64,000 nt of DNA, taken from the NCBI GenBank assembly GCA_017626145.1, contig JAGAJK010000044.1, forward strand, positions 54,897 through 118,896, given 5' to 3'. Both the position numbers and the translations under genes were made by a program. The notes under the pieces are model-generated. The model saw only the letters and a list, made by a program, of their open reading frames with translations. It ran no database searches and was not told the DNA's origin. The stretch is from Clostridia bacterium. GTDB taxonomy: Bacteria; Bacillota; Clostridia; RGIG6154. How positions within the stretch are numbered: the first letter of the stretch is position 1; each line of letters begins with the position of its first letter. Positions 7,290-16,389 of this stretch are shown here, in pieces.

Positions 7290-8411
7290 ATGTCAGATAT
7301 TAAAAAAATTGCTATTATGACAGGCGGCGGAGACTGCCCCGGACTTAATCCTGTTATAAGAGCGGTTGTTAAAACAGCTATTTTAAAGTACGGTCTTGAG
7401 GTTGTTGGTATAAGACACGGTTATCACGGTCTTTATCACGGAGACTTTGTAAACCTCGGACTCGACGATGTTCAGGAAATTATTTCTAAAGGCGGAACAA
7501 TCCTTTACAGCTCAAACAAGGATAATTTATTCAAGTATCCTGTAAGAGATGAAAAGGGCGATATTGTTAAAGATGCCGAAGGAAACATTGTTTACGAGGA
7601 CGTTTCTGATGTTGGTGTTGAAAACCTTAAAAAAGCAGGCATCGATGCACTCTTTATTTTAGGCGGTGACGGTACTTTAACATCAGGAAGAGACTTTGCA
7701 CGTAAGGGTGTTAACGTTATCGGTATTCCTAAAACAATTGATAACGACCTTGCATTTACAGATTATACCTTTGGTTTTGATACAGCTATCGGTGTTGCAA
7801 CCGACGGTCTTGACAGAGTAAGAACAACAGGTATGTCACATCACAGAATTATGGTTGTTGAAATTATGGGCAGAGGCGCAGGCTGGATGACACTTCATGC
7901 AGGTATTGCAGGTGCTGCCGATGTTATTCTTATTCCTGAAATTCCTTACGATATCAATAAGGTTGCAGAAAAGATTAAAGAAGACAAAGCAAACGGCAAG
8001 GAATTCTCAATCGTTGCTGTTTCTGAAGGTGCTAAGTCTCTTACAGGTGAACAGGTTATATTAAAGGTTCGTGAAGACAGTCCTGACCCAATCAGACTTG
8101 GCGGTGTTGGTTCTGTTGTTGCAGATAAGCTTGAAGAGCTTGTTGGTTCAGAAGCAAGAGCTACAACACTCGGTCACATTCAGCGTGGTGGCTCACCTAC
8201 AGTTCACGACAGAGTTCTTTCTTCAAGATACGGTTATGCGGCAGTTGAGCTTGCTATGAAGGGCGGCTTCGGCAGAATGGTTGCTCTTCAGGGTGATAAA
8301 ATCACATCTGTTTCTTTGGAAGATGTTATAGGTCAGCAGACTAAAAATGTTACTCCCGATAACGAGCTTGTTACTCTTGCAAAGGCTATGGGCGTTTGCT
8401 TCGGTGACTAA
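7290..8411 (+). CDS. pfkA: 6-phosphofructokinase
   Basis: 373 residues of the phosphofructokinase A family, phosphorylating fructose 6-phosphate in glycolysis. Motifs are GGGDCPGLN (12-20, phosphoryl-donor loop), GGDGT (125-129), PKTIDNDL (147-154, with the catalytic TIDND) and MGRGAGW. At the two donor-discriminating positions it has Gly128 and Lys148. ATP enzymes have Gly/Gly and pyrophosphate enzymes have Asp/Lys, so this is the mixed Gly/Lys type seen in longer actinobacterial and clostridial enzymes. ATP is likelier but pyrophosphate is not excluded. It is about 50 residues longer than E. coli PfkA. AGGGGG is the RBS. It is a single gene with its own terminator. Confidence 0.93.
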   Translation: MSDIKKIAIMTGGGDCPGLNPVIRAVVKTAILKYGLEVVGIRHGYHGLYHGDFVNLGLDDVQEIISKGGTILYSSNKDNLFKYPVRDEKGDIVKDAEGNIVYEDVSDVGVENLKKAGIDALFILGGDGTLTSGRDFARKGVNVIGIPKTIDNDLAFTDYTFGFDTAIGVATDGLDRVRTTGMSHHRIMVVEIMGRGAGWMTLHAGIAGAADVILIPEIPYDINKVAEKIKEDKANGKEFSIVAVSEGAKSLTGEQVILKVREDSPDPIRLGGVGSVVADKLEELVGSEARATTLGHIQRGGSPTVHDRVLSSRYGYAAVELAMKGGFGRMVALQGDKITSVSLEDVIGQQTKNVTPDNELVTLAKAMGVCFGD

Positions 8412-8422
8412 TTAAAAAAATT

Positions 8423-8462
8423 AACGGCGTGTCTCTTTTATATTGAGATACGCCGTTTTTTA
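8423..8462. terminator. Bidirectional terminator between pfkA and the M14 peptidase gene
   Basis: Stem AACGGCGT-GTCTC / GAGA-TACGCCGTT followed by TTTTTT on the plus strand. The minus strand carries TTTTTTTAAT after the stem, so it can serve both convergent genes. Confidence 0.85.
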
Positions 8463-8482
8463 TCTGAAATTGTATACTTTTA

Positions 8483-9406
8483 TTACAGACAATCTGTTTT
8501 TATAAATTCCTCATCTTCGCTTATCTGAATAAGGTGATTTCCGATTAATTCAACAGACAACGTCATAGCAAGGCTTGTGCCGAGCTTTTTGTCGTAAATA
8601 TAATCGTTATGCTCAATTGTAAGGGCAAATATACCGAATTTTTTTGTAATGCCTGCGTTATAGGTGCTTGTCAATGCCCCTGTAGGATAATACTTTTCTT
8701 CGCCCATAAATAAATTGGGAATTTCTGTAGGGTGCTTTTTATAAAGCTCGCTGTTTATGTGTTTTAATTTATTGGCTATACTTTCAGGCATACCGTCGGA
8801 ATACGGAAGAAGGTATGCGCCAAGTACCACATCGGTTGTTGAATGGCAGTCTATGGCAAAGCAAATATCTTTTGAATACTTTTCTATAAAATTAATTACA
8901 TTTACCGTTTCTTTTGCTTTCAGTTCAAAAAAGTCTCGGTTTGCATTAACATGGGCAGCATTATGAGAAAAATTATATCTGTCCTTACTCATCATTTCTT
9001 CATATCCGCCTCTTTTACTTATCCCCCATATTGAAACCACGGGAACAACCAAAAAACGAACGTTGTCACGAACCTTTGAAAGTCTTTCGTCTTCACGGTT
9101 TGCAATCATGGTAAGAACCCTTGCAAGACCGAAATACGCATCCGTTTCAATTACGTGAACTCCCGACTGAATGTAGATTGTTTTTGTGTAATTTTCAGGT
9201 GCAAATTCATACGCCCACATTTCATATTCTCCGCTTGTGTCAAAGCCTATAGAATGTCTTTTTATATAATCGGGATATTTCCTTCTTAACGGTTCATATA
9301 TTTTTTCAACGAATGTTGGATAATCCCACTCAATATTACCAAAGCTACCATCATTACCCAAAATATCAGGCTGAGTTTTTGGTTCCCAAAGCTTGAATTT
9401 TTCCAT
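8483..9406 (-). CDS. M14-family zinc carboxypeptidase-like protein
   Basis: 307 residues. Zinc ligands are visible as His84-x-x-Glu87 (GVHVIETD) and His188 (DCHST). The substrate-binding Asn-Arg pair occurs in NANRDF (about 155-159) and the general-base glutamate is Glu265 in TIEHND. This is the full active-site set of the M14 (carboxypeptidase A / succinylglutamate desuccinylase) superfamily. No signal peptide is present, so it is cytoplasmic and may trim peptides or peptidoglycan fragments. It is monocistronic, with GGAGG upstream of the ATG and a good promoter at 9429-9457. Confidence 0.85.
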   Translation of the reverse strand: MEKFKLWEPKTQPDILGNDGSFGNIEWDYPTFVEKIYEPLRRKYPDYIKRHSIGFDTSGEYEMWAYEFAPENYTKTIYIQSGVHVIETDAYFGLARVLTMIANREDERLSKVRDNVRFLVVPVVSIWGISKRGGYEEMMSKDRYNFSHNAAHVNANRDFFELKAKETVNVINFIEKYSKDICFAIDCHSTTDVVLGAYLLPYSDGMPESIANKLKHINSELYKKHPTEIPNLFMGEEKYYPTGALTSTYNAGITKKFGIFALTIEHNDYIYDKKLGTSLAMTLSVELIGNHLIQISEDEEFIKTDCL

Positions 9407-9428
9407 TAAAATACCTCCTTTGTAATTA

Positions 9429-9457
9429 ATTATAAGTATTTTTTATATCAATGTAAA
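9429..9457 (-). promoter_or_regulatory. Predicted promoter of the M14 peptidase gene
   Basis: On the minus strand TTTACA (9452-9457) and TATAAT (9429-9434) are 17 bp apart and 23 nt upstream of the start codon. Confidence 0.6.
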
Positions 9458-9596
9458 CCTATTTTTCGTAACAAAAAGGTAGACTTTTCAAAAGCTTTTA
9501 TAAATTCTGCAGGTTTTTTCTGTATACAGAGGCAGAAACTTTAAATCATTACCTGAAAACAGAGGAATATTTCTTTAAATAATAAAAGTTTCTTTT

Positions 9597-9641
9597 TATT
9601 ATTATGAAATAACCGACAAGCAGATGCTTGTCGGTTATTTC
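9597..9641 (-). terminator. Terminator of nrdD-nrdG
   Basis: A perfect 17-bp stem (9606-9622 with 9625-9641) overlaps the nrdG stop codon. The minus-strand sequence downstream is AT-rich (ATAATAATAAAAAG), so the T-tract is weak but the stem is very strong. Confidence 0.75.
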
Positions 9642-10170
9642 ATTTGTTCCACAAAACTACTGTATTTTGTTTTAAGGTTTTGGGCATATCTATAAGTCTT
9701 TGGTTTTCACTGCCACGGAATTGCAACGATATATTTCTTTTTTCCTCTTCATATCTGCCGTCAACAAGGACATCAATAAGTGACAGAATTTCTTCCGTTT
9801 CTTTGCAATTTCCACGGCTTTCACCTCTTAATTCCTCTAACGTAAAACCCGAGAACATCCATATGGTTTTATCAGGATATGTTTCTCTTACACGTTTTAA
9901 AAAAGGCAACAATGCTTTCTGATTCTCAGGTTCAAAGGGTTCACCGCCGAGAACGGTAAGGCCGTGAATATATTCAGGTGCCAAGCTTTCTATTATATCA
10001 TTTTCAACCGTTTCGTCAAAAACATTGCCGTAGTCGAAGTCCCACGTAGCCTGATTAAAACAATTTTTGCAATAATTACGGCACCCCGAAACGAACAAAG
10101 ACACCCTCGTTCCGATACCGTTTGCTATATCATACTTTTTTATTTCACCGTAATACATATTTTTCTCCAT
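9640..10170 (-). CDS. nrdG: Anaerobic ribonucleotide reductase activating protein (radical SAM)
   Basis: 176 residues. The radical-SAM cluster motif is Cys30-x3-Cys34-x2-Cys37 (SGCRNYCKNCFN), followed by the GGEPF S-adenosylmethionine motif (TVLGGEPFEP). The size and the lack of an extra ferredoxin domain mark it as NrdG and not a general glycyl-radical activase. It cleaves SAM to place the glycyl radical on NrdD. It lies downstream of nrdD, separated by a 173-nt gap that is filled by a nested inverted-repeat element. Confidence 0.95.
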   Translation of the reverse strand: MEKNMYYGEIKKYDIANGIGTRVSLFVSGCRNYCKNCFNQATWDFDYGNVFDETVENDIIESLAPEYIHGLTVLGGEPFEPENQKALLPFLKRVRETYPDKTIWMFSGFTLEELRGESRGNCKETEEILSLIDVLVDGRYEEEKRNISLQFRGSENQRLIDMPKTLKQNTVVLWNK

Positions 10171-10198
10171 TTGTAAGAAGCAAATTGAATTAAACCAA

Positions 10199-10337
10199 GG
10201 ATTGCACTAAAATGTTGCAGAATGGACGAACCGAATCCCGAAGGCGTATATAGATACGCCGAGTTAGGTGAGGTTCGTACATAACACGCAACAAAACAAA
10301 GTTTTGTTGCGTGTGGTCTGGTCATTTTATGCAATTC
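10199..10337. repeat. Nested inverted-repeat element, copy A (between nrdD and nrdG)
   Basis: The outer stem is ATTGCACTAAAATG (10201-10214) with CATTTTATGCAAT (10323-10335). Inside are two branches. The first is ACGAACC / GGTTCGT (10226-10232, 10272-10278), enclosing GGCGTAT / ATACGCC (10243-10249, 10254-10260). The second is CACGCAACAAAAC / GTTTTGTTGCGTG (10285-10297, 10301-10313). The 28-nt core 10237-10264 matches 50328-50355 at 26 of 28 bases, and the two differences fall in the inner loop. It lies inside the nrdD-nrdG transcript and has no T-tract. The family and function are unknown to me. Confidence 0.7.
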
Positions 10338-10343
10338 TTCTTT

Positions 10344-12524
10344 TTATAAGTGTAAAACGCGTTCCTGTATTTCCTGAGTTCTACCCTGATTCCAGTACTG
10401 AGTTCCGATATAACCGCAGGTTCTTCTTGCAACATTCATCTTGGTCTGGTCTGTGTTACCGCAGGAAGGACATTTCCAGATTAATTTTCCGCTTTCGTCC
10501 TTTTCGATAACAATTTCTCCATCAAAGCCGCATTCCTGACAGTAGTCGGATTTGGTGTTAAGCTCTGCGTACATAATGTTATCGTATATAAACTTCATAA
10601 CATCAAGTACAGCTTCGATATTATTCTGCATATTAGGTACTTCTACATAGCTTATTGCACCGCCCGGTGAAAGTGCCTGGAACTGAGCTTCAAATGCAAG
10701 CTTTGTAAATGCATCAATTTCTTCGGTTACGTGAACGTGATAGCTGTTTGTTATATAATTCTTATCTGTAATACCTTCGATAATACCGAATCTCTTCTGC
10801 AGACATTTTGAGAATTTATATGTTGTTGACTCAAGAGGTGTACCGTAAAGACTGAAATCAATATTTTCTTTTTCCTTCCAGCTCTTGGTTGCTTTGTTAA
10901 GATAATGCATAACCTCTAACGCAAACGGTGTTGCAGACGGGTCGGTATGTGATTTACCTGTCATATACTTAACGCACTCGTAAAGACCTGCATAGCCAAG
11001 TGAAATTGTTGAATATCCGCCGAAGAGAAGCTTATCGATAGTTTCACCCTTTTCAAGACGTGCAAGTGCACCGTACTGCCACAAAATAGGTGCGGCATCA
11101 GAAAGTGTTCCTTTAAGTCTGTTATGACGGCACATCAATGCTCTGTAGCAAAGGTCAAGTCTTTCGTCAAATATTTTCCAGAAATTCTGCATATCTCCGC
11201 CTGAAGAAAGAGCAATATCAACTAAGTTAATTGTTACAACGCCCTGGTTGAATCTGCCGTAATATTTCGGCTTGTTTGTTTCAGGGTCAACATAAGGTGT
11301 TAAGAATGAACGGCAACCCATACAGGTATAGCAATGACCTTCGCCGTTTTTATCAACCTTTAACTTAAGCATCATTTTTTCCGAAATATAATCGGGAACC
11401 ATTCTTTTTGCGGTACATTTTGCCGCAAGCTCTGTCAGGTAATAATATTTTGAATCCTTATGAATATTATCCTCTTCAAGAACATAAATAAGCTTTGGGA
11501 ATGCAGGAGTGATTCTTACGCCTGCTTCATTTTTAACGCCCTGAATTCTCTGATTGAGCATTTCTTCGATTATCATTGATAAATCGTGACGGAGCTGATC
11601 GTTTTCAGCTTCACCCAAATACATATAAACAGTAACGAAAGGTGCCTGACCGTTGGTTGTCATTAATGTTACAACCTGATACTGAATCATCTGACAGCCT
11701 TTTTCAATCTCGCTGCGAAGTCTTTTCTCAACGATTTCGTTTATAACATCCTCTGAAGGATTGCTTCCCATAAGCTTGATTTCTTCAAGCACGCTTGTAC
11801 GGATTTTTTTACGGCTTACATCAACAAACGGTGCTAAATGCGTAAGTGAAATACTCTGACCGCCGTACTGACTTGATGCAACCTGAGCTATAATCTGAGT
11901 TGCAATGTTGCAGGCTGTTGAAAAGCTGTGAGGTGTTTCAATCATTGTGCCCGAAATAACTGTTCCGTTCTGAAGCATATCCTCTAAATTTACAAGGTCG
12001 CAGTTATGCATATGCTGTGCAAAATAGTCGGCATCGTGAAAATGGATAATACCGCTTTCGTGAGCTTCCACTATATCTTGTGGCAGAAGCACACGCTTCG
12101 TTATATCCTTACTTACCTCACCTGCCATATAGTCACGCTGAACGCTGTTAACAGTTGGGTTCTTATTGGAATTTTCCTGCTTTACCTCTTCATTGTTACA
12201 CTCTATTAATGAAAGAATCTGCTCGTCTGTTGTGTTTGACTTACGAACCAATGCTCTGTTATATCTGTATGTAATATACTTTCTTGCAACATTATATGCG
12301 TTTCTCTTCATTATTTCATTTTCTACAAGGTCCTGAATTTCTTCAACACCAAGTGCACGGTGCATATATCCGCACTTTTCTTCTATTATTGCTGCAATTT
12401 CACGTATATCATCAGCTGACAATCTTTCATTCTCGGCAACACTGTTGTTTGCCTTGGTAATAGCCAGTATAATTTTGCTTATGTCAAAAACTGCTTCTGA
12501 ACCGCTTCTTTTTATAATTTTCAT
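10344..12524 (-). CDS. nrdD: Anaerobic ribonucleoside-triphosphate reductase
   Basis: 726 residues of class III ribonucleotide reductase, making dNTPs without oxygen. It begins with an ATP-cone regulatory domain (MKIIKRSG..., residues 1-95). It ends with a zinc ribbon (CQECGF...CPSCGN) and the glycyl-radical loop RTCGYIG (radical Gly about 704). Catalytic-core words include HDADYF and the cysteine-containing CYTCMGCRSFL. Its partner activase nrdG is downstream on the same strand. A textbook promoter lies at 12630-12658. I looked for NrdR boxes in the leader and found none convincing. Confidence 0.97.
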   Translation of the reverse strand: MKIIKRSGSEAVFDISKIILAITKANNSVAENERLSADDIREIAAIIEEKCGYMHRALGVEEIQDLVENEIMKRNAYNVARKYITYRYNRALVRKSNTTDEQILSLIECNNEEVKQENSNKNPTVNSVQRDYMAGEVSKDITKRVLLPQDIVEAHESGIIHFHDADYFAQHMHNCDLVNLEDMLQNGTVISGTMIETPHSFSTACNIATQIIAQVASSQYGGQSISLTHLAPFVDVSRKKIRTSVLEEIKLMGSNPSEDVINEIVEKRLRSEIEKGCQMIQYQVVTLMTTNGQAPFVTVYMYLGEAENDQLRHDLSMIIEEMLNQRIQGVKNEAGVRITPAFPKLIYVLEEDNIHKDSKYYYLTELAAKCTAKRMVPDYISEKMMLKLKVDKNGEGHCYTCMGCRSFLTPYVDPETNKPKYYGRFNQGVVTINLVDIALSSGGDMQNFWKIFDERLDLCYRALMCRHNRLKGTLSDAAPILWQYGALARLEKGETIDKLLFGGYSTISLGYAGLYECVKYMTGKSHTDPSATPFALEVMHYLNKATKSWKEKENIDFSLYGTPLESTTYKFSKCLQKRFGIIEGITDKNYITNSYHVHVTEEIDAFTKLAFEAQFQALSPGGAISYVEVPNMQNNIEAVLDVMKFIYDNIMYAELNTKSDYCQECGFDGEIVIEKDESGKLIWKCPSCGNTDQTKMNVARRTCGYIGTQYWNQGRTQEIQERVLHL

Positions 12525-12584
12525 TTTTCTTCTCCTCTCTTTTTTCCTTTTATTATATATGTAAAAAATAATTTTAGTTTATCA

Positions 12585-12616
12585 TAGGGAACAGAAATAA
12601 AAGATTCTGTTCCCTA
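12585..12616 (-). promoter_or_regulatory. Stable hairpin near the 5' end of the nrdD leader
   Basis: A 12-bp perfect stem TAGGGAACAGAA / TTCTGTTCCCTA with an 8-nt loop. It sits about 7 nt after the predicted transcription start and 60 nt before the start codon. It lacks a T-tract in either direction, so an mRNA-stabilising 5' hairpin or an operator is likelier than a terminator. Confidence 0.45.
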
Positions 12617-12629
12617 TAGGTGCTTTATC

Positions 12630-12658
12630 ATTATAATATGAATCGATATGTTTGTCAA
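12630..12658 (-). promoter_or_regulatory. Consensus sigma-A promoter of nrdD-nrdG
   Basis: A perfect match to consensus on the minus strand: TTGACA (12653-12658), 17-bp spacer, TATAAT (12630-12635). The leader is about 100 nt. Confidence 0.8.
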
Positions 12659-12825
12659 CAACTTTTCCACAAAATTTTGTGTTTTTTTGAAAAAACTTTT
12701 ACTGCAACCACAAGATATAGTTGTGCCAAATTTTTCCAATTTGTCTCTAACACTATTCACAATCACGAAAAACAGCTTTTTTTGTCGAAAGTCAAAGAAG
12801 GTCAAAATTATTTTAAAAAAAACAC

Positions 12826-12854
12826 TTGACAAAACTAAAATTACGTTGTATTAT
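12826..12854 (+). promoter_or_regulatory. Sigma-A promoter of the hrcA operon
   Basis: TTGACA (12826-12831) and TATTAT (12849-12854) with a 17-bp spacer, ending 11 nt before CIRCE. Confidence 0.8.
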
Positions 12855-12865
12855 ATATACAGAAT

Positions 12866-12892
12866 TTAGCACTCACCAACATCGAGTGCTAA
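12866..12892 (+). promoter_or_regulatory. CIRCE operator
   Basis: A perfect TTAGCACTC-N9-GAGTGCTAA inverted repeat, the HrcA-binding site, lies just downstream of the promoter and 16 nt upstream of the hrcA start. It predicts HrcA autorepression and heat-shock induction of hrcA-grpE-dnaK-dnaJ. Confidence 0.97.
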
Positions 12893-12908
12893 CAAAAGGA
12901 AGGTCAGT

Positions 12909-13952
12909 ATGCTTGATAACAGAAAAAAACAGATTCTGCAGGCAATAGTAGATAATTATATAGATACTGCTGAACCTGTAGGCTCAAGAACAATTGAAAA
13001 AAAATATCAGTTAGGGTTAAGCTCTGCTACAATTCGTAACGAAATGGCTGACCTTGAGGAGCTTGGTTATCTTATGCAGCCTCACACGTCTGCAGGCAGA
13101 GTTCCTTCCCTCACAGGGTATCAGCTTTATGTTGACGAGCTTATGACACAGTACAGCCTTACTTTAGAGGAAATCGGTGTTTTAAAATCCGTTATGGAGG
13201 AAAAATTTGATTATCTTGAAAAGATAATTTCAAAAGCTTCGGGCATCATGTCCGACCTTACGAATTACACCTCCGTGGTTATGGGGCCTAAGATTAAAAA
13301 GGATTCAATAAAAAACATTCGTCTTATCCCTGTTGATTCACAAATAATACTTGCTGTCATCGTAACAAATGAAGGTATTATAAAGGATAAGAAAATCAGA
13401 CTTCGTCACATTTCCGATTTTGAGGGAATTGAAAGACTCGAAAAAGCAATAAACTCGCATCTGGCAGGTATTGAATCTACCGAAATAACAATGGACAGAG
13501 TTGTTCGTCTTGTTAATGAGGCAAAAGTGTCTGATGATATTACCATCGCTGTTTTAGAGTTTATTAAGGAATGTATTACATCCCAGTCAAAGGATGATTT
13601 ATATGTTAACGGCTCGGCAAACATCTTAGCTTTTCCGGAGTATTCGGATGTTTCAAAAGCAAAAGACTTTTTAAATTTTGTAGGCGATAAGGAAAATATG
13701 ATGCTTGCCATTTCCCAGAGCGCATCTGAAGCCGGTGATATTTCAATAAAAATAGGCGGTCAGGACGGAAATGCAGATTACAGCATTATAACTTCAAAAT
13801 ACAAAATCGGAGACAGTATGGAAGGCGTTATCGGACTGATAGGACCGGTAAGAATGGATTACAAAAAAGCCGTATCGGTAATGAAAAGCGTTACTGATAT
13901 GATAAATAATAAAATGCTTGAAATAACCAAGAAGGAGGATGGTCATGAGTAA
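12909..13952 (+). CDS. hrcA: Heat-inducible transcription repressor HrcA
   Basis: 347 residues. The N-terminal winged helix is LDNRKKQILQAIVDNYIDTA, followed by EPVGSRTIEKKYQLGLSSATIRNEMADLEELGYL (about 1-60). The GAF-like and dimerisation regions follow, with the C-terminal IIGLIGPVRMDYKKAVSVM block characteristic of HrcA. It binds CIRCE, which is present just upstream, and is kept active by GroEL. AAGGAAGG is the RBS. Its end overlaps grpE by 8 nt. Confidence 0.97.
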   Translation: MLDNRKKQILQAIVDNYIDTAEPVGSRTIEKKYQLGLSSATIRNEMADLEELGYLMQPHTSAGRVPSLTGYQLYVDELMTQYSLTLEEIGVLKSVMEEKFDYLEKIISKASGIMSDLTNYTSVVMGPKIKKDSIKNIRLIPVDSQIILAVIVTNEGIIKDKKIRLRHISDFEGIERLEKAINSHLAGIESTEITMDRVVRLVNEAKVSDDITIAVLEFIKECITSQSKDDLYVNGSANILAFPEYSDVSKAKDFLNFVGDKENMMLAISQSASEAGDISIKIGGQDGNADYSIITSKYKIGDSMEGVIGLIGPVRMDYKKAVSVMKSVTDMINNKMLEITKKEDGHE

Positions 13953-14475
13953 GAAAAAAGCAACTGAAGAGCAGCCCGAAAAGGAAGCAACAGAAGAAAT
14001 GACAGAAGAGACTGCTAAAGAAACCTCTGACGAAGCTGCCTGTGTCAAGGAAGAAAAAGATGACTGGCAGGACAAATACTTAAGACTTTTCGCAGAATTT
14101 GATAATTATAAAAAAAGAACACAAAAGGAAACACTCGCCTCCTACGGCAACGGTGTTGCAGATACTGCCGAAAAGCTGCTTGCAATTATCGACAACTTTG
14201 AAAGAGCAATTGATGCAATTGAAGAGGGCGATAATTCACCTTTAGCAGAGGGTGTAAAAATGATTTACAAACAATTCAAAGAAACCTTTACCGGTATGGG
14301 TATTTCAGAAATACCTGCACTTGGTGAACAGTTTGACCCGAATGTTCACAATGCAGTTATGCATATTGATGATGAAAATTACGGAGAAAACGAAATTGTT
14401 GAAGTGTTTATGAAGGGCTACAAATACAAGGACAGCAAGGTATTGCGTCACAGTATGGTTAAGGTAGCAAACTAA
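13945..14475 (+). CDS. grpE: Nucleotide exchange factor GrpE
   Basis: 176 residues. A charged disordered N-terminus rich in Glu/Lys (about 1-40) leads into the coiled coil DDWQDKYLRLFAEFDNYKKRT and the beta-wing ending EVFMKGYKYKDSKVLRHSMV. It releases ADP from DnaK. Two in-frame ATGs exist (13939, 13945). The second is preferred because AGGAGG ends at 13938, 6 nt upstream. It overlaps the hrcA end, so the two are translationally coupled. Confidence 0.96.
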   Translation: MSKKKATEEQPEKEATEEMTEETAKETSDEAACVKEEKDDWQDKYLRLFAEFDNYKKRTQKETLASYGNGVADTAEKLLAIIDNFERAIDAIEEGDNSPLAEGVKMIYKQFKETFTGMGISEIPALGEQFDPNVHNAVMHIDDENYGENEIVEVFMKGYKYKDSKVLRHSMVKVAN

Positions 14476-14504
14476 TGGAATTTAAGAAAGGTTAGGTAAA
14501 TGTT

Positions 14505-16316
14505 ATGGGTAAAATTATTGGTATTGACTTAGGTACAACAAACTCATGTGTAGCTGTTATGGAAGGCGGCGAAGCTACAGTTATAACAAACTCGGAAGGT
14601 GCAAGAACAACTCCGTCTGTTGTTGCTTTCACAAAGGATTCAGAAAGACTTGTAGGTCAGGTTGCTAAGCGTCAGGCTATCACAAATCCAGACAGAACAA
14701 TTATCTCAATTAAAAGAGATATGGGTACAAACAGAAAGGTAACCGTTGACGATAAGCAGTATTCACCTCAGGAAATTTCTGCTATGGTTCTTCAAAAATT
14801 AAAGGCTGATGCTGAAAGCTATTTAGGTGAAACTGTTACAGAAGCAGTTATTACAGTTCCTGCATATTTTTCAGACTCACAGCGTCAGGCAACAAAGGAC
14901 GCAGGTAAAATTGCAGGTCTTGATGTTAAGAGAATTATAAATGAACCAACAGCAGCTGCTCTTGCTTACGGTCTTGACAAGGACAACGGCGAAAAGATTA
15001 TGGTATATGACCTTGGCGGCGGTACCTTTGATGTGTCAATCTTAGAAATCGGCGACGGTGTATTCGAAGTTCTTGCAACTAACGGTGATACACGTCTCGG
15101 CGGTGATGACTTTGATGAAAAGATCATAAACTACCTTGCAAACGAATTCAAGAAGGATAACGGAATTGACCTTCTTAATGACAAGATGGCAGTTCAGAGA
15201 CTTAAGGAAGCTGCAGAAAAAGCTAAAATCGAGCTTTCATCAGCAATGACAACAAATGTAAATCTTCCGTTTATTTCTGCTGATGCTACAGGTCCTAAGC
15301 ATCTGGATGTTACAATTTCAAGAGCTAAATTTGACGAGCTTACAGCTGACCTTGTTAACAGAACAATTGAACCTACAAAGAACGCATTAAAGGATGCAGG
15401 TCTTTCTGCAAGTGATGTTCAGAAGGTTATCTTAGTAGGTGGTTCTTCAAGAATCCCTGCTGTACAGGAAGCTGTTAAGAATCTTATGGGTAAAGAACCT
15501 CACAAGGGCATCAACCCTGACGAATGCGTTGCAGTAGGTGCTGCAATTCAGGGCGGTGTATTAGGTGGCGACGTTAAGGGTCTTCTTCTCTTAGACGTTA
15601 CTCCCCTTTCACTTGGTATTGAAACCTTAGGCGGTGTTTGCACAAAGCTTATTGAAAGAAATACAACCATTCCTACCAAGAAGAGCCAGATTTTCTCAAC
15701 AGCGGCAGATAATCAGCCTGCAGTTGAAATTCACGTTCTTCAGGGTGAAAGAGAAATGGCTGCAGACAACAAAACTCTCGGTAACTTCCAGCTTACAGGT
15801 ATTGCTCCCGCTCCAAGAGGTGTACCACAGATTGAAGTTACATTTGATATCGATGCTAACGGTATTGTTAATGTTTCAGCTAAAGACCTTGGCACAGGTG
15901 TTGAACAGAAGATTACTATTACGGCTTCAACAAATCTTTCTGATGAAGACATTGACAAGGCTGTAAAGGAAGCTGAAAAGTTCGCTGAGGAAGACAAGAA
16001 GAAAAAAGAAGGCATTGAAGTAAGAAATCAGGCAGATTCACTTGTTTATCAGTCAGAAAAGACATTAGGTGAAGTTGGCGACAAATTAACAGATGAAGAA
16101 AAAGCTAAAATTCAGGCTGAAATCGATAAGCTTAAAGAAGCTTTAAAGGGTACTGATACAGATGCTATCAAGGCTCAGACAGAAGCTGTTACAAAAGCTC
16201 TTTATGAGGTATCTTCAAAGATTTACCAGCAGCCGGGTGCAGAAGGAATGGATCCTAACGCACAGGCAGGCGGAGCACAGACCGAGGCTAATGGCGAAGT
16301 AGTTGACGACGAATAA
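14505..16316 (+). CDS. dnaK: Chaperone DnaK (Hsp70)
   Basis: 603 residues, the usual Gram-positive length. The ATPase domain starts [17 protein letters not shown] and includes the phosphate loops [13 protein letters not shown] and [11 protein letters not shown]. The substrate domain starts near [17 protein letters not shown]. The C-terminal tail is Gly/Ala/Gln-rich and ends EVVDDE, a variant of the EEVDD-like acidic end. It works with GrpE and DnaJ encoded on either side. It lies 29 nt after grpE. Confidence 0.99.
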   Translation: MGKIIGIDLGTTNSCVAVMEGGEATVITNSEGARTTPSVVAFTKDSERLVGQVAKRQAITNPDRTIISIKRDMGTNRKVTVDDKQYSPQEISAMVLQKLKADAESYLGETVTEAVITVPAYFSDSQRQATKDAGKIAGLDVKRIINEPTAAALAYGLDKDNGEKIMVYDLGGGTFDVSILEIGDGVFEVLATNGDTRLGGDDFDEKIINYLANEFKKDNGIDLLNDKMAVQRLKEAAEKAKIELSSAMTTNVNLPFISADATGPKHLDVTISRAKFDELTADLVNRTIEPTKNALKDAGLSASDVQKVILVGGSSRIPAVQEAVKNLMGKEPHKGINPDECVAVGAAIQGGVLGGDVKGLLLLDVTPLSLGIETLGGVCTKLIERNTTIPTKKSQIFSTAADNQPAVEIHVLQGEREMAADNKTLGNFQLTGIAPAPRGVPQIEVTFDIDANGIVNVSAKDLGTGVEQKITITASTNLSDEDIDKAVKEAEKFAEEDKKKKEGIEVRNQADSLVYQSEKTLGEVGDKLTDEEKAKIQAEIDKLKEALKGTDTDAIKAQTEAVTKALYEVSSKIYQQPGAEGMDPNAQAGGAQTEANGEVVDDE

Positions 16317-16389
16317 TTAATACATTTCTTATCGGGCATACGGGTTTTACTCCTATGCCCGAAAGATGTAATAAGAAAGGCAAAATTTT

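Larger units (their letters stand above)
12525..12908. other. 384-nt divergent regulatory region, nrdD / hrcA
   Basis: It carries the minus-strand nrdD promoter and leader hairpin and the plus-strand hrcA promoter with CIRCE, all described separately. The middle (12660-12820) is AT-rich with no gene. It contains TTTTCCACA at 12662-12670, one mismatch from a DnaA box, which alone is not significant. Confidence 0.7.

Noticed and set aside
9640..10170. NrdG as the missing activase of the glycyl-radical enzyme at 0.6-2.7 kb
   Set aside because: It is a 176-residue NrdG with only the radical-SAM cluster and lies with nrdD; activases of the Cys-x-Glu class carry an additional ferredoxin domain.
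12660..12672. DnaA box in the nrdD-hrcA region
   Set aside because: A single site with one mismatch (TTTTCCACA) in very AT-rich DNA is expected by chance.
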